Shown one piece after another: positions 12,255-19,852 of a DNA stretch of 22,884 nt. A model generated the notes under the pieces. It searched no databases, was not told the DNA's origin, and was given only the letters and a program-made list of their open reading frames with translations. Position 1 is the stretch's first letter. Every line of letters starts with the position of its first letter. The stretch is from assembly GCA_934646185.1 (NCBI GenBank), contig CAKUEH010000038.1, positions 1-22,884 on the forward strand, given 5' to 3'. Made by a program: the position numbers and the translations under genes. The DNA comes from an uncultured Oscillospiraceae bacterium (GTDB lineage: Bacteria > Bacillota > Clostridia > Oscillospirales > Oscillospiraceae).

Positions 12255-13613
12255 ATGCTGAACCATTCCGATATCATGTCCACGGTCGATATGATCGACC
12301 ATCAGCATCTGGACATCCGCACCATCACCATGGGCATTTCGCTTCTGGACTGCGCCGATCCGAACCCGGAGGTCTGCGCGCGGAAGATCCACGATAAGAT
12401 CTGCCGGCAGGCGGAGCATCTGGTTACGACCGGCTGCCGGATCGAGCGGGAGCTCGGCATCCCCATCGTCAACAAGCGCATTTCCGTTACGCCCATCGCG
12501 CTGGTCGCGAGCGCGTGTGAGACGGAGGACTTTGTGCCGTTTGCCGGGGCGATGGACAGCGCTGCAAAGAGCTGCGGCGTGGATTTCATCGGCGGCTTTT
12601 CCGCCCTTGTGCAGAAGGGCATGGCCTCCGGCGACCGGCGGCTAATCGCTGCCATCCCGCAGGCGCTGGCCGAGACGGAGCTGGTCTGCTCGAGCGTCAA
12701 CGTCGCCTCGACAAAGGCGGGCATCAACATGGACGCTGTGCGCCTTATGGGGCAGGCGATCAAAAAGACCGCCGAGCTGACAAAGGAACGCGATGGACTT
12801 GGCTGCGCGAAGCTCGTCGTGTTCTGCAACGCGGTCGAGGATAACCCGTTTATGGCGGGCGCGTTCCACGGCGTGGGCGAGGCCGACGCGGTCGTGAGCG
12901 TCGGCGTGTCCGGGCCGGGCGTGGTATACCACGCGCTGCAGAGCGTCAAGGGACGGCCCTTCGGTGAGGTGGCCGAGTGCATCAAGAAAACAGCCTTCCG
13001 CATCACGCGCATGGGCCAGCTGGTGGCGCAGGAGGCGTCCCGGCGGCTGGGCGTGCCGTTCGGCGTGGTCGATCTGTCTCTTGCCCCGACGCCCGCCGTG
13101 GGCGACAGCGTAGCGCGCATTCTGGAGGAGATGGGCCTCGAGACCTGCGGGACGCACGGGACGACGGCTGCGCTGGCGCTTTTAAACGACGCGGTCAAAA
13201 AGGGCGGCCTGATGGCCTCCGGCTCCGTCGGCGGGCTGTCCGGCGCGTTTATCCCGGTGTCCGAGGACGAGGGCATGATCGCCGCGGCCAGAAGCGGCGT
13301 TCTGACGCTCGACAAGCTCGAGGCCATGACGTGCGTGTGCTCGGTGGGCCTGGATATGATCGCCGTGCCCGGCGATACGAGCGCGGAGACGATCTCCGCC
13401 ATCATCGCAGACGAAGCCGCCGTCGGCATGGTCAACTCCAAGACGACCGCCGTGCGCCTCATCCCGGCTCCGGGCAAGACGGTCGGCGACGAGGTCTCCT
13501 TCGGCGGCCTGCTCGGCGCGGCCCCCATCATGCCGGTGCATGCGGAGTCCTCCGCGGACTTCATCGCCCGCGGCGGCAGGATCCCGGCCCCGATGCAGAG
13601 CCTGAAGAACTAG
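12255..13613 (+). CDS. UPF0210 (DUF711, PFL-like) family protein
   Basis: A 452-residue protein matching the UPF0210/DUF711 family along its length: 'MLNHSDIMSTVDMIDHQHLDIRTITMGISL' at the start, 'ERELGIPIVNKRISVTPIA' near 72-90, and a Gly/Ala-rich C-terminal region with 'SGAFIPVSEDEGMI'. The family is related in fold to pyruvate formate-lyase-type proteins, but its reaction is unknown. GGAGGGG lies 8 bases before the ATG. It forms a tight two-gene unit with the ACT-domain gene, which suggests that the ACT protein senses a ligand for it. A terminator follows at 13625-13663. Confidence 0.92.
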   Translation: MLNHSDIMSTVDMIDHQHLDIRTITMGISLLDCADPNPEVCARKIHDKICRQAEHLVTTGCRIERELGIPIVNKRISVTPIALVASACETEDFVPFAGAMDSAAKSCGVDFIGGFSALVQKGMASGDRRLIAAIPQALAETELVCSSVNVASTKAGINMDAVRLMGQAIKKTAELTKERDGLGCAKLVVFCNAVEDNPFMAGAFHGVGEADAVVSVGVSGPGVVYHALQSVKGRPFGEVAECIKKTAFRITRMGQLVAQEASRRLGVPFGVVDLSLAPTPAVGDSVARILEEMGLETCGTHGTTAALALLNDAVKKGGLMASGSVGGLSGAFIPVSEDEGMIAAARSGVLTLDKLEAMTCVCSVGLDMIAVPGDTSAETISAIIADEAAVGMVNSKTTAVRLIPAPGKTVGDEVSFGGLLGAAPIMPVHAESSADFIARGGRIPAPMQSLKN

Positions 13614-13624
13614 GAAACGATAAG

Positions 13625-13663
13625 ACCCGCCCTTTGCTGCCAAAACAGCGGAGGGCGGGTTTC
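13625..13663 (+). terminator. Terminator after the UPF0210 gene
   Basis: ACCCGCCCT (13625-13633) pairs with AGGGCGGGT (13652-13660), with an inner GCTG/CAGC stem. TTTC follows on the plus strand. Confidence 0.8.
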
Positions 13664-13669
13664 TTTGCA

Positions 13670-13896
13670 AAAGCCTCCCCTTGCCATGCGCCGCATGGTA
13701 AGGGGAGGTGGCATTTTCGAAGAAAATGACGGAGGGGATTTACGGCAGATTTCAGAGTGCTTCGAAATTTGCGGCGTTCGAATCCCTTCAGGCCCTTCGG
13801 GCCAGCTTCCCTTGAGCCCAAGGGAAGCCTGAGCGCTCCCGCGCCAGTGCTTTGCTGAAAGAAAAGTTTTAAATGTTACAACGTAGTAGGGGCTGA
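13670..13896. repeat. MITE-like intergenic repeat, copy 1
   Basis: About 225 bases that recur at 19475-19690 in the same orientation. Both copies start with an AAAGCCT(C/G)CCCTTG-like end and a CATG hairpin, then 'GGGGAGGTGGCATTT' and 'AATGACGGAGGGGAT'. Both continue with 'CAGAGTGCT' and 'GTTCGAATC', then a CAAGGG-(G/A)AGCCT inverted end, and close with 'GAAAGAAAAGTTTT'. The outer GCCTCCCCTTG and CAAGGGAAGCC are inverted near-repeats, as in a miniature inverted-repeat element. There is no coding capacity. Confidence 0.7.
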
Positions 13897-13932
13897 CGAC
13901 TCTGTCACCTTATAGTTGTCCCGAAGGAGTAA

Positions 13933-14145
13933 GAAATTGGTTCTATCCGAGAAATAGCCGATGGAGATTCCGGAAAACAGTTGAAAGTCGCGAATTTCCT
14001 TTCCGAAAACTACGGTGGAGAGCCATTGCAATGGCGGAAAATGGGCGGTATAATACAAACAGACAATTTCCGATATGATGTTCACTGGTTTGAGCAAAAT
14101 GGGAAGCACTTTGAAGAAAAGCTGAAAGGGGTGAAGAGAAAATGA
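13933..14145 (+). pseudogene. C-terminal tail of a possible polymorphic toxin
   Basis: An open frame without a start codon encodes about 70 residues, beginning after a stop at 13930-13932. Its C-terminal half 'YDVHWFEQNGKHFEEKLKG' resembles the ends of polymorphic-toxin C-terminal domains, where 'xxxHWYExxGxxxxxKxKG' patterns occur. The stop overlaps the next gene's start (ATGA), as in toxin-immunity pairs. The MITE-like repeat ends about 35 bases before it, so insertion or deletion probably removed the rest. This is my best reading. The toxin activity cannot be named. Confidence 0.4.
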
Positions 14146-14390
14146 AGGTGAGATATAAAGGGCCGACGTTCGGCGGCGGTTTTCTCGGGCTGACGGATGG
14201 AAAAACCTATGAATGCGTGGGGGTCGAATATGATCTGCTCCGCATCATAGATGATGAGGGCGAGGATTACCTTTATTCCGCTTCAGCCCCTGCGCCGCTC
14301 AACGGCAAAACCAAGCCGGGCAAATGGGAAGTGGTAGAAGATGACGAGCAGGGAACGCTTTCAAGGCTGATTTCTAAGGAGAACGTATGA
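14142..14390 (+). CDS. Small acidic protein, possible immunity protein
   Basis: An 82-residue protein of the pattern 'MKVRYKGPTFGGGFLGLTDGKTYECVGVE..LLRIIDDEGEDYLYS...PAPLNG', then 'GKWEVVEDDEQGTLSRL'. I have seen similar small beta-rich proteins next to polymorphic-toxin genes, and the upstream ATGA overlap with a toxin-like tail supports an immunity role. I know of no experimental function. GGGGTGAAGAG lies just upstream as a ribosome binding site. The gene looks complete although its partner is truncated, so it may now be an orphan immunity gene giving protection against related toxins. It also overlaps the following 42-residue ORF by four bases. Confidence 0.7.
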   Translation: MKVRYKGPTFGGGFLGLTDGKTYECVGVEYDLLRIIDDEGEDYLYSASAPAPLNGKTKPGKWEVVEDDEQGTLSRLISKENV

Positions 14391-14515
14391 TCGACGAAAA
14401 ACTGAAAGCCGCCATCGAGCGGGCGCTTGCCGCCGGATTCCGCGTCCAACTGAAACGCATGAAGGACGGAACAGTCAAGGCGCAGATCATCAAGGCGGAA
14501 GAGCTGAAAAAATAA
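14387..14515 (+). CDS. 42-residue hypothetical protein
   Basis: A short basic ORF, 'MIDEKLKAAIERALAAGFRV' followed by 'QLKRMKDGTVKAQIIKAEELKK'. It is supported by AAGGAG directly upstream (14376-14381) and by the ATGA overlap with the preceding gene, so it is translationally coupled. It is predicted to be a helix followed by a beta hairpin. Similar short proteins occur in phage-like or toxin-immunity cassettes, but I assign no function. Confidence 0.6.
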   Translation: MIDEKLKAAIERALAAGFRVQLKRMKDGTVKAQIIKAEELKK

Positions 14516-14582
14516 TACAGATACCGCAGCGCAAATGCTACGAATTTGCTGCAGATTCTCATATAACTGCTGCACCCTGCGC

Positions 14583-14662
14583 GGGCCGATGTGTACCGGC
14601 GAGCGGCAGACCCACATCCGTAACGCTCCTTCGTCGCGAACGGATGTGACCGGCATCGGCCC
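14583..14662. repeat. Structured intergenic element with nested stems
   Basis: The outer arms GGGCCGATG (14583-14591) and CATCGGCCC (14654-14662) enclose CACATCCGT (14613-14621) and ACGGATGTG (14640-14648). All are perfect 9-base pairs. It is probably a dispersed intergenic repeat, but only one copy is in the window. Confidence 0.55.
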
Positions 14663-14682
14663 CTACAGGAGCAGCACTTAAT

Positions 14683-14730
14683 AAATCCCCGCCCGCTTCG
14701 CTGGTTTTTCTGCGAAGCGGGCGGGGATTT
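14683..14730. terminator. Long bidirectional terminator
   Basis: AAATCCCCGCCCGCTTCGC (14683-14701) pairs perfectly with its complement at 14712-14730 around a T-rich loop. It sits 9 bases after the cysteine desulfurase stop (minus strand) and also closes the plus-strand small-gene cluster. Confidence 0.85.
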
Positions 14731-14739
14731 GTGTCATGT

Positions 14740-15858
14740 TCAGCCCTTCAGCGTCTGCTTTGCGTGCAGCAGCGCGCGGCAGAGCGCGTCGACATCGGCT
14801 TCCGTGTTATCGCGGGAGAATGAGACGCGGATGGAGCCGTCGATGACGGCGGGGGGCAGATGCATGGCCTCGAGCACGTGGCTGCGGTGGCCCTTGGAGC
14901 AGGCGGAGCCTGCCGAGACATAGATCCCGTCCGACTGCAGGCAGTTGATGATGCCCTGCGAGCGGAGACCCGGCAGGGACAGATTGACGATGTGCGGCGC
15001 GGCCTGACTGCCGATGAGGACAAGACCGCCGATCTCCGACAGTCTTTCCCGCGCCAGATCGCGCAGCTGCGTCATGCGCGTGATGTCCGCCTTTGCGTCC
15101 GTATCGGCGCAGGCCGCGCCGAAGCCGCAGATGCCGGGCATGTTTTCCGTGCCGGAGCGGTAATTGCTCTCCTGCCCGCCGCCGTTTAAAAACGCGGGAA
15201 GCGGGAGGCCGGGACGGATGTACAGCGCGCCCGTGCCCTTGGCGGCGTGGATCTTGTGCGCGGAGACGGAGATCATGTCCGCGCCGAGCGCCTTGGCCCG
15301 GAACGGGATCTTCAGAAAGCCCTGCACGGCGTCGGTATGGAACAGCGCGAGAGGCGACGCGCGGCGCACGGCCCTGACCATGTCGGCAATCGGCATGACC
15401 GCGCCCGTCTCGTTGTTGACCATCATGACGGAGACGAGAATGGTATCGGGGCGGAGGGCTTTTTTCAGCTCGTCGACTGTGATATTGCCGTCATGGTCGG
15501 GCTGCAGATATGTGACCTCGAAGCCCTTTGCCTCCAGCTTCTGCATGGGATGCAGGACGGCGTGGTGCTCCACGGCGGTCGTGATGATGTGATGTCCGCG
15601 CTTGCCGAGCCGCTCGGCGGCGGAAAGAATGGCCCAGTTGTCGGCCTCTGTGCCGCCGGAGGTGAAAAACACGCGGTCGGGCTCCGCGCCGAGGGCGGCG
15701 GCCACCTCCTGCCGCGCCTGCCGCAGACGGTGGGCGGCGTCGATGCCGAGCGTGTAAACGGACGACGGATTGCCCCAGCAGTCCGTGAGCGCCTCTGTCA
15801 TGGCCCGCACGCAGGCGGGGCAGGGCTGCGTGGTGGCGGAATTATCGAGATAGATCAT
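14740..15858 (-). CDS. Cysteine desulfurase (NifS/IscS-like)
   Basis: A 372-residue fold-type I PLP enzyme that removes sulfur from cysteine as a persulfide for Fe-S clusters or tRNA thiolation. 'MIYLDNSATT' opens the protein. 'TSGGTEADN' (66-74) and 'HHAVLHP' hold cofactor contacts. The PLP lysine is K202 in 'SAHKIHAAKG', and the catalytic cysteine is C320 in 'SAGSACSKGHRS'. I chose the ATG at 15858 because it gives a 19-base gap from the mnmE stop; the ATG at 15888 lies inside mnmE. The gene ends the operon with mnmE, which suggests a link to tRNA wobble modification, but no mnmA or iscU is present. It could be iscS- or nifS-type; I leave the symbol open. Confidence 0.92.
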   Translation of the reverse strand: MIYLDNSATTQPCPACVRAMTEALTDCWGNPSSVYTLGIDAAHRLRQARQEVAAALGAEPDRVFFTSGGTEADNWAILSAAERLGKRGHHIITTAVEHHAVLHPMQKLEAKGFEVTYLQPDHDGNITVDELKKALRPDTILVSVMMVNNETGAVMPIADMVRAVRRASPLALFHTDAVQGFLKIPFRAKALGADMISVSAHKIHAAKGTGALYIRPGLPLPAFLNGGGQESNYRSGTENMPGICGFGAACADTDAKADITRMTQLRDLARERLSEIGGLVLIGSQAAPHIVNLSLPGLRSQGIINCLQSDGIYVSAGSACSKGHRSHVLEAMHLPPAVIDGSIRVSFSRDNTEADVDALCRALLHAKQTLKG

Positions 15859-15877
15859 TGTATCAACCTGATTTCTG

Positions 15878-17239
15878 TTATTTTCCAACGCAGAACCGCT
15901 CGAAAATGCGGTTCGTGATATCCTCGCGCATCGTCCGGCCCGTGACCTCGCCGAGCGCGTCCATCGCCGACTCCAGATCGACCAGCACCGCGTCGGGCGT
16001 CACGCCCGCGCGCAGGCTCCGCACGGCGGAATCGACGGCCTTTTTCGCGCGCAGAATGGCGTCCGCCTGCCGCGCGTTGGTCAAAAGCGAGCCGTCGCAC
16101 AGCGTATCGTCCGGGAAGAGCATGTCAAACGCCTGCTCCAGCAGGTCAAAGCCCGTGCCGTCCTTACAGGAGACGGGGATGACGTACGAAAACGGCAGAT
16201 CGGACGGCCCGATGGCCGCAGGCAGATCCTGCTTGTTTAAGATCGCAATGGCCTCCGGCGCTTCGAGCGCCGCGTCCATCGCGCGGCGATCCTCATCCGT
16301 CAGGGGTCTGGAAGCGTCGACGACGAACAGCGCCGCGTCGCAGTCCTTTGCGGCCTCCATCGAGCGGTCGACGCCGATCTTCTCGATCACATCCCGCGTG
16401 TCGCGGATGCCGGCGGTGTCGACCAACCGGACGAGGTGGCGCCCCAGCGTGACGGTCTGCTCGACGGTGTCGCGCGTCGTGCCGGGGATGTCGGTGACGA
16501 TGACGCGGTCAAAGCCGGACAGGCGGTTGAGAAGGCTGGATTTTCCGGCGTTCGGGCTGCCCAGAATGACGGCTTTGATCCCGGACTGCACCATCCGGCC
16601 CCGGTGGCAGGAGGCGAGCAGCGCGGTAAGCTGCCGGCTGCTCTCCGCCAGCGACGCTTCGTAGCCGGAGAGCGTGAAGGGGTCGATGTCCTCGTCGGGA
16701 TAATCGAGCACGGCGTGAAAATGCGCGCACAGGTCGACCCAGCCGTCATAGACCGGGTCGATCTTCCTGCGGATCGCGCCCGCAACCTGCCCGGCGGCGT
16801 TCGCCGCCGCGTCGGCTGTCTCGGCGTCGATGAGATCGATCACGGCCTCGGCCTGCGTCAGATCCATCTGGCCGTTTAAAAACGCGCGGCGTGTGAATTC
16901 GCCGGGCCGCGCCTGCCGGAAGCCCGCGGCAAACAGCGCCTCAAGCCCCGCGGTCAGCGCGGCGGGGGAGCCGTGGCACTGAAGCTCGGCGGTATCCTCG
17001 CCGGTATACGAATGCGGCGCGCGGGAGATGAACGCCATGCAGTGGTCGACGGGCCGTCCCTGCGCGTCGAAAAGCGTCCCAAGCGCGAGCTTCCGGTCGG
17101 GCAGGGAAGAGAGCGGTTTGCCGGAATTCAGCTTGAAGACCTGCCCGGCAGCCTCGATGCATCCGTCGCCGGACAGGCGCAGGATACCGATGCCCGTGCG
17201 GGCGCGGCCCGTGGCAATGGCGGCAATTTTATCAGACAT
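15878..17239 (-). CDS. mnmE: tRNA modification GTPase MnmE
   Basis: A 453-residue GTPase that works with MnmG to add the (carboxymethyl)aminomethyl group to U34 of certain tRNAs, using a folate one-carbon unit. The N-terminal folate-binding domain begins 'DKIAAIATGRARTGIGILRLSG'. The G domain has GSPNAGKSS (227-235), DIPGTTRD (250-257), DTAG (274-277) and NKQD (335-338). The protein ends in 'FCVGK', the family's conserved FC(I/V)GK with its essential cysteine. The length is normal. It sits third in a four-gene operon (9-base gap to the racemase-like gene, 19 to the desulfurase), rather than beside mnmG as is often seen. Confidence 0.97.
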   Translation of the reverse strand: MSDKIAAIATGRARTGIGILRLSGDGCIEAAGQVFKLNSGKPLSSLPDRKLALGTLFDAQGRPVDHCMAFISRAPHSYTGEDTAELQCHGSPAALTAGLEALFAAGFRQARPGEFTRRAFLNGQMDLTQAEAVIDLIDAETADAAANAAGQVAGAIRRKIDPVYDGWVDLCAHFHAVLDYPDEDIDPFTLSGYEASLAESSRQLTALLASCHRGRMVQSGIKAVILGSPNAGKSSLLNRLSGFDRVIVTDIPGTTRDTVEQTVTLGRHLVRLVDTAGIRDTRDVIEKIGVDRSMEAAKDCDAALFVVDASRPLTDEDRRAMDAALEAPEAIAILNKQDLPAAIGPSDLPFSYVIPVSCKDGTGFDLLEQAFDMLFPDDTLCDGSLLTNARQADAILRAKKAVDSAVRSLRAGVTPDAVLVDLESAMDALGEVTGRTMREDITNRIFERFCVGK

Positions 17240-17248
17240 GCTTCCTCC

Positions 17249-18340
17249 TTACCGGTAGACGACCTCGATGCCCTTGAGCAGCAGCGGCTTGATCTCAAAT
17301 ACTGCCGTATCGCCGACGGCGCATGGGAGCTTCGTCACGTCCACGCACGTGTGCAGCATGCCGATGTGGCCCAGCACGCGGCACTTTTTTCCGTTTACGG
17401 TCACATAAAGATGCTTTTTGAAGATCATCTGCTTCAGATTCCGCAGAACGCCGCGCAGACAGTCGCGGAAGCGGAACAGATCGTTCCCCATCTCCACGCC
17501 GAACCCGTGGTACCAGCCCACGGAGAACACGGCCACGCGGGTGGGCTTTTTCGCCGTCCAGCCCGCGCCGTAGCCGCAGCTGTGGCCCTTCGGGAGCCAG
17601 CGGAGCTCTTCGATCGTCGCCTGACACTCGCCGATGCGGGCAAGGCCCCAATTTCCGCGCACAGCCACGCGGCCCAGGATGGCCGAGCCCACGCGCACGC
17701 CGTCCATCGCGTATTCCGGGTATTTGAGCAGCCCGGCGGAGTTCAGCATATGCGCCATGCCGGTCTCGCAGCCCGCGGCGCGCAGCTTTTCCAGAACGGT
17801 CTGAAACGCCTCGGCCTGCGCGATGGTCGCCTTCTGGTTACAGAACGCGGAGTGCAGATGGGTGTAGATGCCGGTCACATGCAGACCGGGCATGTATTTG
17901 AAGATGGGCAGCATCTGATCCAGCTCGTCCGGCAGAAAGCCGTAGCGGCCCATGCCGGTGTCGATCTTGACGTGTACCTGCGCCTGCACGCCGAGCTTTT
18001 CTGCCACGCCGTTCAGGACGGCTGCGTCGTTCTGGCTCGAGACGGTCAGGATCGCGCCGAGGTTTAAAAGCTGCGTCAGCTCGCCCGCGTCGGCGGTCGG
18101 ACGGAGCATCAGAATATCGCAATCCTGAAAGCCGCCCGCGCGCAGGCGGCTGACCTCGGAGACCTCCGTCACGGCGAAATGCGTGACGCCGGCCTCCCGG
18201 CAGATCGCCGCCATCTGGACAAGGCCCAGTCCATAGCCGTCGCCCTTTAAAACGGCCCAGAGGACCGCGCTGCCCGCGCGGCCCTTTAAAATTTGCAGAT
18301 TGCTCCGCACGGCGGCGGAGTCGACGACATACGCTTTCAT
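17249..18340 (-). CDS. Alanine racemase-like PLP protein
   Basis: A 363-residue fold-type III PLP enzyme related to alanine racemase, which makes D-alanine for peptidoglycan. The PLP lysine is K32 in 'AVLKGDGYGLG', and 'HVKIDTGMGRYGF' is the phosphate/substrate barrel motif. 'SCGYGAGWTA' keeps the tyrosine expected at the catalytic position. In the C-terminal domain, the usual 'GxxxMDQxxVD' segment reads 'GHIGMLHTCVDVT', so the Asp after Met is replaced by Leu. That may indicate altered substrate range or a paralogue (serine racemase-like or VanT-like). It lies 15 bases after the FemAB-like gene and 9 before mnmE. The call of fold and family is firm; the substrate is not. Confidence 0.85.
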   Translation of the reverse strand: MKAYVVDSAAVRSNLQILKGRAGSAVLWAVLKGDGYGLGLVQMAAICREAGVTHFAVTEVSEVSRLRAGGFQDCDILMLRPTADAGELTQLLNLGAILTVSSQNDAAVLNGVAEKLGVQAQVHVKIDTGMGRYGFLPDELDQMLPIFKYMPGLHVTGIYTHLHSAFCNQKATIAQAEAFQTVLEKLRAAGCETGMAHMLNSAGLLKYPEYAMDGVRVGSAILGRVAVRGNWGLARIGECQATIEELRWLPKGHSCGYGAGWTAKKPTRVAVFSVGWYHGFGVEMGNDLFRFRDCLRGVLRNLKQMIFKKHLYVTVNGKKCRVLGHIGMLHTCVDVTKLPCAVGDTAVFEIKPLLLKGIEVVYR

Positions 18341-18355
18341 GCTGCGCCTCCTGCG

Positions 18356-19423
18356 TTATTTCTTGTCGCGGTTTTTAATGAGATAGACGGTCTTGCGCAG
18401 ATCCTTGAAGACCGACGTGCCGTGCTCGACGGCCCAGTAAATGACCGGAGAGAGCACCAGATCCTCTTCGCCGACGAATTCGGTGAAGTCTCCGCCGAAG
18501 CCCTGCTTGAAGCGGAACAGGCCGTAGAGCGGGTTATCCTCGGACACGTTGCCGGACACGCCGCGGAAGTCGTAGATCCGGCAGCCGGTCTCAACGGCCC
18601 ACTGGATCATGCGCCACTGCAATAGATAGTTGGGCATCAGATTGCGGTGCTCGTTGCTGGATGCGCCGTAGAGATACCAGACCTTATCGCCGTAGTGGAT
18701 GGCGAGCGTGCCCGCGATGGGCGTGCCCTCGGGGTCGAAGGCCATGTAGAGCCGCGCATGCTCGCCGAGATTGTCGAGCATGTTTGCAAAGTATTCGGGC
18801 TGGCGCGTGACGAAGCCGTCGCGCACGCCGGTCGTCAGCATGAGATCGGCAAACGCCGGGACCATCTCCTTGCCGCAGATCTTCACGGTCACGCCCTTGC
18901 GTTCGGCCAGACGGATGTTATAGCGCCACTTCTGATGGAAGGACGCCATGAGTTCTTCTTCGGTTTTGCCCTCGACGTTCAGGCGGAAGACATAGCGCGG
19001 CTGGATGGCCTCGAAATTCTTGCCGCCCTCCTTGCACCGGAAGCCGAACGACTGCATGAGCGCGGCAAACGCCGTGTCGCCCGACGGCACGTCCGGGTCG
19101 AGCTTGATGACGTAGGACTTATATTTTTTTGCCAGCTCCTTCGCGCCCTCGAGCAGCTGGGCGAACGTTTCGCGGTCGTCCAGATCGCAGACCGGGCCGC
19201 GGCAGCCGTACATCAGCGTCCGGCCGATGCCGGGCACCCTGCGCGTCATCAGGGCCAGCGAGCCCTTGATCTTTCCGTCCTCGCCGCGCACGGCGACGGC
19301 GTCCCACGTCCACATGGGCTTCTGCTTGGCCCAGAGACTGCTCTGCGCGAAATGGCCCTTCGGATGGCTCTGCAAAAACGCCTCGTATTCCGCAAGCGTC
19401 TTGCCGGTGATCAGTTCATACAT
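18356..19423 (-). CDS. FemAB-family peptidyltransferase (peptidoglycan interpeptide)
   Basis: A 355-residue protein of the FemABX family, which adds amino acids from aminoacyl-tRNA to the lysine of lipid II at the membrane. The N-terminal GNAT-like half contains 'HFAQSSLWAKQK' (23-34). 'KWRYNIRLAERKGV' (165-178) and 'YGASSNEHRNLMPNYLLQWRMI' (about 253-275) are family hallmarks. 'YDFRGVSGN' and 'FKQGFGGDFTEFVG' close the second GNAT unit. No long coiled coil is evident, so it is closer to FemX than to FemA or FemB. It heads the operon with the racemase-like gene, which supports a cell-wall role. The ribosome binding site is weak (GGAG 11 bases before ATG). Confidence 0.88.
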   Translation of the reverse strand: MYELITGKTLAEYEAFLQSHPKGHFAQSSLWAKQKPMWTWDAVAVRGEDGKIKGSLALMTRRVPGIGRTLMYGCRGPVCDLDDRETFAQLLEGAKELAKKYKSYVIKLDPDVPSGDTAFAALMQSFGFRCKEGGKNFEAIQPRYVFRLNVEGKTEEELMASFHQKWRYNIRLAERKGVTVKICGKEMVPAFADLMLTTGVRDGFVTRQPEYFANMLDNLGEHARLYMAFDPEGTPIAGTLAIHYGDKVWYLYGASSNEHRNLMPNYLLQWRMIQWAVETGCRIYDFRGVSGNVSEDNPLYGLFRFKQGFGGDFTEFVGEEDLVLSPVIYWAVEHGTSVFKDLRKTVYLIKNRDKK

Positions 19424-19474
19424 GGCGGTACATCTCCAGAAGAATATTTATGTGCAGGTATCGATCGTCCACGT

Positions 19475-19690
19475 CAAAGCCTGCCCTTGTCATGCCCCGC
19501 ATGATAAGGGGAGGTGGCATTTGCGAAGCAAATGACGGAGGGGATGTGTTGCAGATATCAGAGTGCTCCGTAATTTGCGACGTTCGAATCCCCTCAGGCG
19601 CTGCGCGCCAGCTCCCCTTGTGTCCAAGGGGAGCCTTAGGGAGCACAGAAAGAAAAGTTTTTAATGTTACAGCCTACTACAGGCACAGAC
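19475..19690. repeat. MITE-like intergenic repeat, copy 2
   Basis: The second copy of the element at 13670-13896, same orientation. Differences are spread along it (CATGCCCCGCATG in place of CATGCGCCGCATG, and GCGAAGC for TCGAAGA), so the copies are not recent duplicates. It separates the divergent FemAB-like and gerA-type operons. The following stretch 19691-19852 is AT-rich at first and must contain the germination-operon promoter, but I found no convincing SigG or SigA match. Confidence 0.7.
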
Positions 19691-19852
19691 GTTTGATAAC
19701 CTGACACATATTATATATGTATTGAAAAATCGCTTTCGTTATAGTCTACCACAAACGGCCGGGATATGCAAACCTGTGGCGCGGAAAACAGGTATACTTT
19801 TCTGCATTTGCGGAAAAATGACAGAAGAATCATCCACACGGGAGGCAAAACG

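Noticed and set aside
12302..13564. A 420-residue open frame antisense to the UPF0210 gene
   Set aside because: Ser/Pro/Thr/Ala-rich translation with no motif, typical of a GC-rich antisense shadow.
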